NCBI RefSeq assembly: GCF_001865675.1
Contig: NZ_CP011319.1
Span: forward strand, 3,224,001 to 3,288,000
Length of the DNA stretch: 64,000 nt
Source: Janthinobacterium sp. 1_2014MBL_MicDiv
GTDB taxonomy: Bacteria > Pseudomonadota > Gammaproteobacteria > Burkholderiales > Burkholderiaceae_D
Direction: 5' to 3'
The position numbers were made by a program, and so were the translations under genes. Numbering within the stretch: the first letter of the stretch is position 1; each line of letters begins with the position of its first letter. Shown here one piece after another: positions 43,867-53,600 of this stretch. A model generated the notes under the pieces. It was not told the DNA's origin, did no database searches, and was given only the letters and a program-made list of their open reading frames with translations.

Positions 43867-44121
43867 ATGGGCTGCGATCGGAAAAATATGTTACAACTTG
43901 GTGTACATATCCGACTGACGTCAAGGGACGTCGAACGCTTGCGCTACATCACCGGCTTCGAACCGGTGGGTATCAAAAGGATCTCCGACCTCGACGCTTA
44001 TGTCGACCAATGTAAACAGTATTTACAGGGGCGAGCCGATGAGACGCGGCTGCTGCACAGACTGATCGATGAAACGGTAGCATCGTGCTGCTCGTCGACC
44101 CGTGCCGTCCGTCACCGATAG
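43867..44121 (+). CDS. Unknown small plus-strand protein, uncertain
   Basis: 84 residues from Met at 43867. The piece LGVHIRLTSRDVERLRYITG and ISDLDAYVDQCKQYLQG looks protein-like and helical. The ribosome site is weak (GACGGA). The frame is open 40 codons further upstream, but that part is unlikely. It is divergent from the small operon on its left. Confidence 0.35.
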   Translation: MGCDRKNMLQLGVHIRLTSRDVERLRYITGFEPVGIKRISDLDAYVDQCKQYLQGRADETRLLHRLIDETVASCCSSTRAVRHR

Positions 44122-44244
44122 ATACTGGCGCGGATCGACAAGACGTACCAAGAGGCGCCGTCGGTAAAACATGATCGAAAGCACAAACCACTGACCATGA
44201 CAAACGAAGCGCGTCATCTACCGCTCATACCACCTCGATGTGCA

Positions 44245-44784
44245 TCAACGCCCCGTCCCGCCAGCGCGCCTTGTCGAGCGCTTTGACACATCGGCACTGG
44301 CCAATTGAGCATCTGCTGCTACCACCTGCTCAGGCGTTGAATTGGCAGACCCTGACGGCGATACCCACTGTCCAACATCCGGTTGACTTTCCTGATCAGA
44401 AGTCAACTTCCGTAGCTGAATAACTGCGTTGTCGTCACGTTCAGGCAGGCACGCCAGCAAGATCGTGCCCATTGACCTGAGCAACCGCAGCGTAAAGGCA
44501 AAGGGAACACCAAACACCAGGTGAACCGCCCAACGAAGACTTGCACTGACCTTGCGAAGACGCACCTGACGTGCCTTTTCCCGTCTCAGTACGTGTTTGC
44601 ATCGCAGATACAAACCACTATGGTGGGTTCGCATCTCCCCACTGTGTTCCATGTACGCCACCAGCTCCGCGGCAACTACGGGATCCGCCGCGCGTCGATA
44701 AAGACCTACCCAAACACGCTCTTCCTCCAGTTCGATTAACGAGCGACGCCGCTTCCCTGTCCTCATCTCTGAATCGTTGTGCAT
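44245..44784 (-). CDS. Unknown membrane protein, island
   Basis: A 179-residue protein starting MHNDSEMRTGKRRRS; GGAGG lies 5 bp before this ATG. A basic N-terminal region (LYLRCKHVLRREKARQVRL) is followed by one or two hydrophobic segments (LVFGVPFAFTLRLL; MGTILLACL, about residues 88-115), then an acidic, Ser/Ala-rich tail. No family was recognised. Confidence 0.5.
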   Translation of the reverse strand: MHNDSEMRTGKRRRSLIELEEERVWVGLYRRAADPVVAAELVAYMEHSGEMRTHHSGLYLRCKHVLRREKARQVRLRKVSASLRWAVHLVFGVPFAFTLRLLRSMGTILLACLPERDDNAVIQLRKLTSDQESQPDVGQWVSPSGSANSTPEQVVAADAQLASADVSKRSTRRAGGTGR

Positions 44785-44893
44785 CATTTCCTCCACAACA
44801 AAAACAAAAGGGAACGCCGACATCCCGTCGGATGCTGGTGCTCCCTCATCTCTACACGCCTCGCCCCTTGAACCTGAAAACGAGACAACCTAG

Positions 44894-45100
44894 TTAGTAT
44901 TCCCACTCATCTGGTAGCGAATAGCCACAGGCGGGGCAATACATGCTGCAGTGCTGATTAATCGCGCCAGACTCGGCGCTTTCCCAGCTGTGATATCTGG
45001 CCCGTTCATATAAACACGCCGGGCACTCTGCCTCAAAGCGCTCATTGTCGAGTTCCATCCCTCCAGGCTCGACACCCCTTCCGAATACCATTGTGCCCAT
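44894..45100 (-). CDS. Small zinc-ribbon-like protein
   Basis: A 68-residue protein with two CxxC pairs (AECPACLYERA and MYCPACGYSLP), the pattern of a small zinc ribbon. The start at 45100 is supported by GAGGAGG 6 bp upstream. It ends in an acidic DEWEY. Such proteins are common in phages and plasmids; the function is unknown. Confidence 0.6.
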   Translation of the reverse strand: MGTMVFGRGVEPGGMELDNERFEAECPACLYERARYHSWESAESGAINQHCSMYCPACGYSLPDEWEY

Positions 45101-45110
45101 GTTGGCCTCC

Positions 45111-45440
45111 TCAGCAAGCACCATGTCCAGAGCGTGAATGACTCCGGACAATCGACTGCATCAGTTGGGCACACCGCAACCAGAGGCCAGTCGCGCAATG
45201 TACACTCGGTGCAAACAACGAACCAGTACCGGACTTCACGTACCGAAACACACGACCAAGATAAGACCGGCAGAACACCAACGTACACGGAGAAGCTGGC
45301 ATTACCAGCGCATCACCGAGGCTCGAATGCAGCAGTGCGCACACGACCGGCACCTCACCACCCACCTCATGTAATCCGGTACCGCCGAGCAAAACGCAAA
45401 GCCGGTGTTGCTGCCCCTGAAGAAATTGTCGTTGAGACAT
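45111..45440 (-). CDS. Possible small island protein, weak
   Basis: 109 residues starting MSQRQFLQGQQHRLCVLLGG with GGAG 7 bp upstream. It is rich in Cys, Ser and Arg and resembles nothing known. Overlapping frames on both strands are as open, so this is only the best of several candidates. Confidence 0.25.
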   Translation of the reverse strand: MSQRQFLQGQQHRLCVLLGGTGLHEVGGEVPVVCALLHSSLGDALVMPASPCTLVFCRSYLGRVFRYVKSGTGSLFAPSVHCATGLWLRCAQLMQSIVRSHSRSGHGAC

Positions 45441-45903
45441 GATAGCTCTCCAAAAAAGAAAGGCACCATGGCCCCGTACGGGGACCGCGATGCCCCGCAC
45501 ACGAGAAGATATGCCTGCCTATCGTCGAAAACCGATAGCCAAGTGCAAGAAGGCCCACCATTCCTAAGAACAGGGGGCCCAATCTGAGAAGTATTAAATA
45601 AACGGTACTTCCACGACGCAAACGATCCTCTGCTTGCGCAAATCAGCCTGATAAATGACCAGGCAAAGATCGGTTGCCGAAGCAACGTGTCGAAGTCTTA
45701 CTCGACAGATGAATGACGGGTGACGACCGCAACGCTCACCACGCGAGTGGCAAGACCCTGTCAGAAACCCGCGATGGGTGAGGCAGGGGCAACGTGAGAG
45801 CGATTCTCACAGAAAGCATTCCCATTTTGTACAAAATAGTGAAATCTTCAAGCAAGCGGAAGCGACAAGTTCACCGAATTCTAGCTAGGTAATACACACC
45901 GAC
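45441..45903. other. Stretch without a supported gene
   Basis: About 460 bp. Open frames on both strands lack ribosome sites and have unlikely composition. A minus-strand frame near 45367-45621 has a hydrophobic start from TTG but no other support. It is lower in GC than the flanks, as in the rest of the island. Confidence 0.35.
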
Positions 45904-46296
45904 TCATATGTAGGACAAAACGAGTGCAGCGGGCCTTGCATCAAAACGACGTTGTTGATGGGTCCGCCAATCGAGATCAATGCTCGCAGTGTGAACGTAT
46001 GATGGGCTGGCTCTGATATTTGGAACGGCCTCAACTTTATCTGTAAAATCGGTTTTTTGGTTGGAAATCGTGGTAAAGACCGTTCCACAAGCGCCACACC
46101 ATACGCACATTACAAATGTGCCCGAAACCAATATGGATCCTCGGTTCACATATATAACAAGCTTACCACCGCTGTATGCCGCCCTCGCGTAAGCACCTGA
46201 TCTTGCGAGGGAATATCCGTCAAACTGTCCGATGCCCCACCGTGTTTGCCTTCCAGTATCTATAATTGGGAAACGCATTCCTGTAAAGCTGAGCAT
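45904..46296 (-). CDS. Possible unknown protein, perhaps part of a broken gene
   Basis: 130 residues beginning MLSFTGMRFPIIDTGRQTRW, with a hydrophobic CVWCGACGTVF segment (about residues 64-75). It overlaps another minus-strand frame (46220-46699) whose tail (DLFNLNETGFVSFALATRPL) also looks protein-like. The two could be pieces of one frameshifted gene. No family was recognised. Confidence 0.25.
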   Translation of the reverse strand: MLSFTGMRFPIIDTGRQTRWGIGQFDGYSLARSGAYARAAYSGGKLVIYVNRGSILVSGTFVMCVWCGACGTVFTTISNQKTDFTDKVEAVPNIRASPSYVHTASIDLDWRTHQQRRFDARPAALVLSYI

Positions 46297-46505
46297 GCTG
46301 TGCCACCAAGGCTTCGATAGCGCAGCCTACCCGAGACAGCGGCCTCGTCGCCAATGCGAAAGAAACAAAGCCCGTCTCGTTGAGATTGAACAAATCCGTT
46401 TGCCCAGCATTTGAGCGCCATCGTCTATGCTCACCTATGACCGAATATCGACCGTTTGCAAATGGGACGGAACCACTGCGCAGCGCAGCGCCTCCCCTGC
46501 TCCTG

Positions 46506-46979
46506 TCAGTTGACCACATCTTTCGGAGATGGGCGTGATAAGGAATCTGCCTCGATTCGCAGCTGCTGACTTGGCTTAGGCGGTATCGTGGAAACCGGAG
46601 CTGGACCGCTCCGCATCGTAGCCATGGCTGCTTGGCCACCAAGCATAATTTCCGCGACCTTGCATGTGCTGTCACTGAAGTACAACGCAACCGTGCCACC
46701 GTATAGATAAGCGACCAACAAGTCTGTCTTGATGCGATTAATGCCCGGATGTTCAGGATAAATAGAGGCGAAACTGCTTCCGTAACCGCTATTCGAAATA
46801 CAGTTTGTCAGGGCAGGCGACAACTCGACGTTGACGCCACCATCCTGGGTTACTATAAGTGTTGTCACAACTGATCTACTGGACCAACCTGGACCTTCGG
46901 CCGCTACTGACATGGAAAATGCCAGCCCTGCCACCAAAGCAGTTACGCGGCCATGCACCGGCCGAAAAGATGACTTCAT
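46506..46979 (-). CDS. Secreted unknown protein with a conserved disulfide pair
   Basis: A 157-residue protein with a signal peptide (basic N terminus, then VTALVAGLAFSMSVAAEG, likely cut after VAA). The mature domain has a beta pattern VTQDGGVNVELSPALTNC and later ALYFSDSTCKVAEIMLGG, with two Cys that could pair. The C-terminal 40 residues are Pro/Ser-rich. No family name is known to me. Confidence 0.6.
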   Translation of the reverse strand: MKSSFRPVHGRVTALVAGLAFSMSVAAEGPGWSSRSVVTTLIVTQDGGVNVELSPALTNCISNSGYGSSFASIYPEHPGINRIKTDLLVAYLYGGTVALYFSDSTCKVAEIMLGGQAAMATMRSGPAPVSTIPPKPSQQLRIEADSLSRPSPKDVVN

Positions 46980-47644
46980 GTATTCCTTTTACTTTGACTT
47001 TATTAATGCAAGCCTTAACCACACACAATAGCTTACAAAGGCGCACGATAAATGTAAAATTTGCAGTGGTCAAGTCATTCCGGTACCGACGATATATTTC
47101 CGTGTCACCACGCCCCTTTAAAGGATAGCCGGCGGCAGATCACCTCGTACACCTTGATTCGCTGGGCATTGTAAAAACCGGTCATATAGGCCCGGATGCA
47201 GCGCTTTTATCACGGATATATTGACATCTTGGTGATGCAGACACGCCCCATCTTGACGTTCAGAATGCAGGGTTCAGGCGTGGCATTGCTCATACAATTG
47301 TCTTCGCGATGCATGTCGTCGACAACATCGAGCTTTCCCCCCTCAGCCAAAAGCTGCTCTACCGACCACCTTGAGCGGTTTTTCTTGACAAATACTGAGA
47401 AAATCACTTTAATTTTCCACTTTTAACGGCGGATTGCACGTATCAACTCAGAGAAACAGGTCTGTTTGACGCTTGCTCGATAATTATTCTATAAATAAAT
47501 ATCCGATCTTTATCAATATCCTTAAAATTGATATAAAATAATTGGTTAATTCAAACCGCGTGCGCTTGCATGGTACGCCGCAATCTCATTTATCCCCCCC
47601 CCATTAATATTTACTGCATTCATGTGCATCAGGAGCATCGTTTC
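46980..47644. other. AT-rich upstream region of the Rhs-type gene
   Basis: About 660 bp without a supported gene. The right part (about 47480-47550) is very AT-rich (ATAATTATTCTATAAATAAA; GATATAAAATAATTGG) and likely holds the promoter of the large toxin gene; it would be a natural target for H-NS silencing. A minus-strand frame at 47210-47407 has a few Cys but no start support. Confidence 0.45.
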
Positions 47645-50600
47645 GTGTTTTTTGTTAAAAAGATCATTACTTCCCTGATGCACTTGTGTCTGGCGTTATT
47701 CCTCCTGTTGGCCATGCCCACCTTGCATGCTGCTCCTCCCGAACGGGAACCCATCGACGGGGCGCAGTTCATTTCGCAAAGCGTGCCATTGTCGATGGTC
47801 AGCGGACAAAGCTATCCCGTGTCGATCACGATGAGCAATACGGGCCAGACCACGTGGAACAATACCTATCGGCTCGTTTCCATCAATCCCGCAGACAATA
47901 CAACGTGGCGAACGTATACGGTGGACGTCAATGCCGACGTTGCCCGGCGGGCTCAGTACACATTTACCTTTCATGTCACCGCCCCTCAAATTCCGGGCGA
48001 CTATCATTTTCAATGGCAAATGCAGGGCGATCGGTCTTTTGGCGGGCCATCACCCGATCTGGTGATCCATGTGACACCGTCGCAAAATACGCATCCGGAC
48101 TTCACGAACCCACCCAGTCGAAGCGAGGCGGGAGTACTCCTGACCGTGGTCAGTATGATGCTGGATGACGATACGCCGGAAGTGACGCCACCAACAACCC
48201 CTCCCTTGCCACCGAATCCCGACGGCTCGCCGGTCTGGATTGGCAATCTGGCACAACTCAGTAACGCCGATACCGGCGCTCTGCCGGGCACCATGGGCGT
48301 CGGCAATGGCGCGGCCACTTACAACCTGCCGATCGCATTGCCGCCTGGCGTAGCAGGCGTACAGCCGAGCTTGAGCCTCAGTTACAGCAGCACCGACACT
48401 GGCGGCGTCGCGGGCCTGGGCTGGAGCGTGGCGGGCGTATCGAGCATCGACCGCTGCGGCCGTAGTTTTGCCATCAACAACACCACCGACGTGGCGCGCT
48501 TCCTGCCAGCCGACCGATTATGTCTGGATGGCCAGCAATTGATCCTGATTAATGGCAACCACGATAACGACAGTGATTACTGGCGCGATAGCGCCGAGTA
48601 TCGTACCGAGATCGACACGTTCAGCCGCATCCGCGCCACCCTCGCAAATGGCCACCGCAGCTTCACGGTGGAGACCAAGACTGGCCAGACATTGACCTAC
48701 GGCGATCGCGCCGATACCTATTTGCTGGGCCAGGGCCGCAGTGATGGGCTGGCGCACCGCTGGTGGCTGTCGGGCAGCACGGATCGCTCGGGCAACACCA
48801 TTGGCTATTGGTATAACCTCGATGCGGCAAGCGGCGAAAGCCGCCTGGCCCAGATCCGCTGGGGCGGCAACACGCGCTCCGGCCAGGCGATGTTCGTCAA
48901 GGCTGAACTGCAGTACGAAGCCCGCCCCGATGCGCAGGTGGCGTATGTGTCGGGCAGCCATTTCGACGCACGCCTGCGCCTGAAAAGCATCGTCACCAGC
49001 ACCGAGACGCAAGCTGACGGTAGCGGCGGTACGTCGGCGCTGCGCTACAACCTGGCGTATGAACTCAGTGCCAGCAGCGGGCGCAGCCTGCTCAAGTCGG
49101 TGCAAGCCTGCGATGCCGGCGGCGTATGCTTGCCGGCCACGAAGTTTGACTGGGGAAAAAAAGATCCGCGTGCGCCGCGCGCCTTTGTCAGTCTGGGCGG
49201 CGTGCGTCAGGGACCGAATTTGATGGCAATGGGCAGCGACGCGGCGTGGTTCAGTAACAGCCCGCAGGGCATGCTGGCGTTCGGCGACTTCAATGGCGAC
49301 GGCAAGACCGACATCATGGAGCGCTACCGCGTCGCCGCCAACGGCTACCAGCAGCGCCTGTTCCTCTCGAACGCCGATGGCAATGGCTGGACGGTCTCGA
49401 CGCCGATGGACAGTATCTCCGGTCACGTCATGGAAACCGGCGATTTCGATGGTGACGGCCAGCTCGACTTGCTCGTTGCCGACCAGCCACTCGGCCAGTA
49501 CCGTATCAGCAACTGGCGCTTATGCCATTCGCGTCTAAGTACCGGTGGCGGCTTTGTCTGCAGTACCACGCTCAGTTTCCCTGCCGATGCCTTCAATACC
49601 TCCTTGCCTCCGAAGCCATCGCGCATGGTGAGCGACTTCAATGGCGACAACCGTGATGATCTGATGCTGTCGGCCGGTGATGTGTTTGGTGACAGAAAAT
49701 ACAAATGCCTGTCGACGGGCAGCGCCTTCGACTGCAGAGCGGTAGACGGCACCAATGAGGACATGCTCCTGGGCGACAGCCTGAACGAAGGACGCGTGGG
49801 CGCACATCCGAATGCCGACATGGATGGCGACGGACGAACCGAACAGATCATGGTGAACCGCTGTGTGTTTGAACTAATCGATCCTCTTATGAACCCGCCG
49901 AAGAAGACGTGGGTGTGCCCGCAGGCGGGCGTCTCTGCGTACACGCGCAGTGCAGTGGGTACGCATAAGTATTCGTCTGACTGGTTCCCCATCACGGCTC
50001 TCAGCCCAACTCGCGTGCTGGAGCCGGCAACATCGGGCGTCCTGACCAGCGACTTGAATGCCGATGGGCTGACGGATATGGTGTTTGGTGCGGCACTGCT
50101 GAAAAACAATAGTGAATTTATATCGACCAATGGCTACGTCTGCTACTCGAAAGGCAGCGGTGCAGGAGGAGATTGCCGCGTCTTGCCCGCTTCCGGCACC
50201 GCTTATTCGCACGAGGTCATGACGCTGGGAGATTTCGATGGCGATGGCGTGGTCGATGTCCTGCGTCCGGCCCATGACACCCGGAACACCACCAATATCT
50301 CCGCTTACCAGCTGTGTCATGTGGGAGCCGATGCCAGTACACATACCTGCGAAGCCTGGACAGGGCCGACATTTTATACACCATCCGGCTTCACGAACGA
50401 TACCCCACCGCCAGCGAACACGTATCTTATCAAGGTGGAGTCGCAATTCCTGGGGGATTTCAACGGCGATGGCAAGCAGGATATTGTCAGCTATCTGGGC
50501 GGCAGCAGCTGGGAAATTTCCGGCGCCGCCGACCAGGCCATGCCTGGCCAGGCCATCGATAAGCTGGTCAGCGCCACGAATGGCCACGGATTCGTTGAAA

Positions 50601-53600
50601 AAGTGGACTATGCCACCGTCAACGATGGCACCGTCTACCAGGACGTAGCCTACGATGTCGGCGGCCAGCCGATCCTGCCGGCGTATCCAATCAAGCGTGC
50701 GCCGGTGACGCGCCAATTGGTGAAAGCGCTCAGCCGCAGCAACGGGCAAGGCGGCTGGCTGACCTCGCGCTATCGCTATGCGGGCAATGCCAACGACGGC
50801 GCCGGCCGTGGCAACCTCGGTTTTGCACGGCAGGATGTGACGAACGCGCAGAGCGGCCATGTCACGACCACCTGGTACCGCCAGGATTTCCCGTACAACG
50901 GCATGATCAGTGCCAGCCAGACCACCCAGTATGCGCAGGTCGCGCCGGTAGCGCCGGCAAATATCCTCAGCGACATGCGCCAGACACTGAGCCAGTACAC
51001 CGTCACGCAGCCGAACAACAAAATTACCCGCCATCCGTACGTGCAAACGTCAAACGTGTTGCGCCGCGATCTTGATCAGAGCGACATGGGCAGCGTTACC
51101 ACGACCAATGAGGTCGGGGCCTATGGCAACGTGCTTGCCACGACCGTGATCGCCACGGTGCCAGGCGGCGAGACGTTCACATCGAAAATCGAGAACACGT
51201 ACGACAGCAATGAGACCACCTGGCGCCTGGCCGACCTGAAGAAAACGACCGACACCCGGACCTCGCCGACCGCAACGGTCACGCGCACCAAGGCGTATAC
51301 CTATGATGCGCAAGGTTTGCTGCTGACCGAAACGCAGCAACAGGATGATGCCGCACTCAAGCTGATGACGTCCTATGATCGCCTGAGTAACTTGTCCGGT
51401 CTGGTCAACAAGATCACGCAAAGCTGGTTCGATCCAGCCAGCAACACCGCGCAAACGCGCATGGTCTCCGACGTCGACTATGACACGCGACGCCGCTTCC
51501 CTGTCTCGAAGAAGAATGCGCTGGGACAGGTCGAAACGTACCCGGCATACGATGCCACCAGCGGCGCGCTGAAACAGCGCATCGATATGAACGGCCTGGT
51601 ATACAACCAGACGGTGGATGGTTTCGGGCGCAAGCGTGTGGAAACCGCACCGGACGGCAACGAGACGCGCAGCTACGAGAAGGCATGCGACGCCAGTTGT
51701 CCAGCCGGCGCGGTCGCCATCGCGATCACCGACTACATGAAGAGTGGCCTGCGCATCGCCTTGCCCAAGCTGGTCTACAGCGATAGCGCCGGCCATGTAC
51801 TGCGCACACAAAGCTGGGATTTCGACGGTACGGCGGTGGTGGCCGACAGTCGTTACGACGCGCGCGGCCGCCTGGCCGAAACGTATTGGCCGCGCGCCAT
51901 TAGCGCGGCGCAGGTGTCGGCAAGTCAGTTGGCTTACGACGAGCTGGATCGTGTGACGCGTACCGTGACCCGCAGCGATGCTGGCCAGGAATTGACGGCC
52001 ACGACCGAGTACCAGGGGCTGCGCAGCATAGTGACCAACGCCAAGGGCCAGCGCAAGAGCGACACGCGCAATATGCAGGACAAGCTGGCCAGTAGTGTCG
52101 ATGCGCTCGGTGGCACCACCACGTACGCCTATGATGGTTACGGCAATCTGCTGCAGACCCGGGATCCGGCGGGTAATCTGGTCACGGTCAGCTACGATGC
52201 GCTGGGACGCCGGATCGCACTGAATGACCCTGACTTGGGCAAGATCGCCTATGGCGTTGACCCGCTGGGCCAGGTCTGGAAACAGGTCAGTCCACTGCAG
52301 TCGGCCGCCGGAACGGCGACGACGCTGCGCTACGATGCACTGGGCCGCATGGTGCAACGCAGCGAGCCCGATTTGATCAGTTACTGGGTTTATGATGTGC
52401 CCCCCGGCCAGAGCAATTGCGCGGCGCTGAAAAGCTGCGGCCAGCTGGCGCAAGCGTATACGACGGACCTCACCGGTAAGGTCGATTATCTTCGCCAGCA
52501 CAGTTTTGATGCACTGGGCCGGCCAGCCAGCACGACCATCCGCCTGGATCAGCTGTATACCGCCACCACCGGCTATGATGCCTGGGGCCGTCTGCTGACC
52601 CAGTCCTACCAGCGCGGCAGTGATACAGCCAAAGTGTTTACGCAGCGCTATAACGAGCGCGGCTATGTGAGCGGTATTGCGCGCGGGCCGTTGCTGCTGT
52701 GGCAGGCGACTGCGCAGGATGCCGCGAACCGCGTGACCAGTGCCACGCTGGGCAACGGCTTGAAGATCACCCGCGAATACAACCCGTACACGGGCTACCT
52801 GTCGTTCGGCACCGTGAACAATGCGCAGAGCCAGGCACAGCTGAGCGAGTCGTATAACTATGATGCGCTGGGCAATGTAAAGCAGCGCGCGCAATACTGG
52901 CCAGGTACTGGTCTCGTGGGCTTCACGGAAGATTTTAGTTACGATGGCCTGAACCGTCTGATCACCGCCACGGTGGCGGGCCAGCCGATGCAAAGTTTCC
53001 GCTACGATGGTATCGGTAACCTGCTGTCGAAGACCGGTGTCGGCACGGGCGACTACGTATATGCCCCAGCGGGTGGCCGTCTGCCACATGCGGTCAAGTC
53101 CATTCCCGGCATCGGCACGCTCGACTACGACCTCAACGGCAACCTGCTCGCGGGTGCCGGTCGTGCACTCAGCTGGACCAGTTTCGACATGCCGCGCTCG
53201 ATCAGCAAGGGCAGTGAAAACAGCATCTTCATGTATGGCCCGGAACACCAGCGTGCGCGCCAGGAGCGCAACGATGGCACGACGACGTACTACGCCGGCG
53301 CCATGGAAGTGGAGGTCAAGGGCGGCGCGGCGACTGTTAAAACCTACTGGCCGATGGGCCTGGGGGTGGAGATCGACAAGCCAGCAGGGGCCACGACACT
53401 GAACTGGACGCATCTGGATCGCCTGGGCAGCGTGGTGGCGATCAGCGATGCGGCCGGTACCGTCAAGGAGCAGCTGGCCTATGACAGCTGGGGCAAGCGC
53501 CGCACGGTGACTGGCGACGCCATTCCGGACAGCCTCGATGGCGTGACGGATAACCGCGGCTTTACGGGCCATGAAATGCTCGACAAGCTCGACCTGGTGC

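Noticed and set aside
46220..46699. Separate gene overlapping the secreted protein gene
   Set aside because: Its first half lies antiparallel in frame to a better gene and is basic, Cys-rich and unlikely; only the tail looks coding, noted with the neighbouring entry.
33790..47500. Complete prophage
   Set aside because: Recombination-type genes are present but no capsid, tail, terminase or lysis genes were seen.
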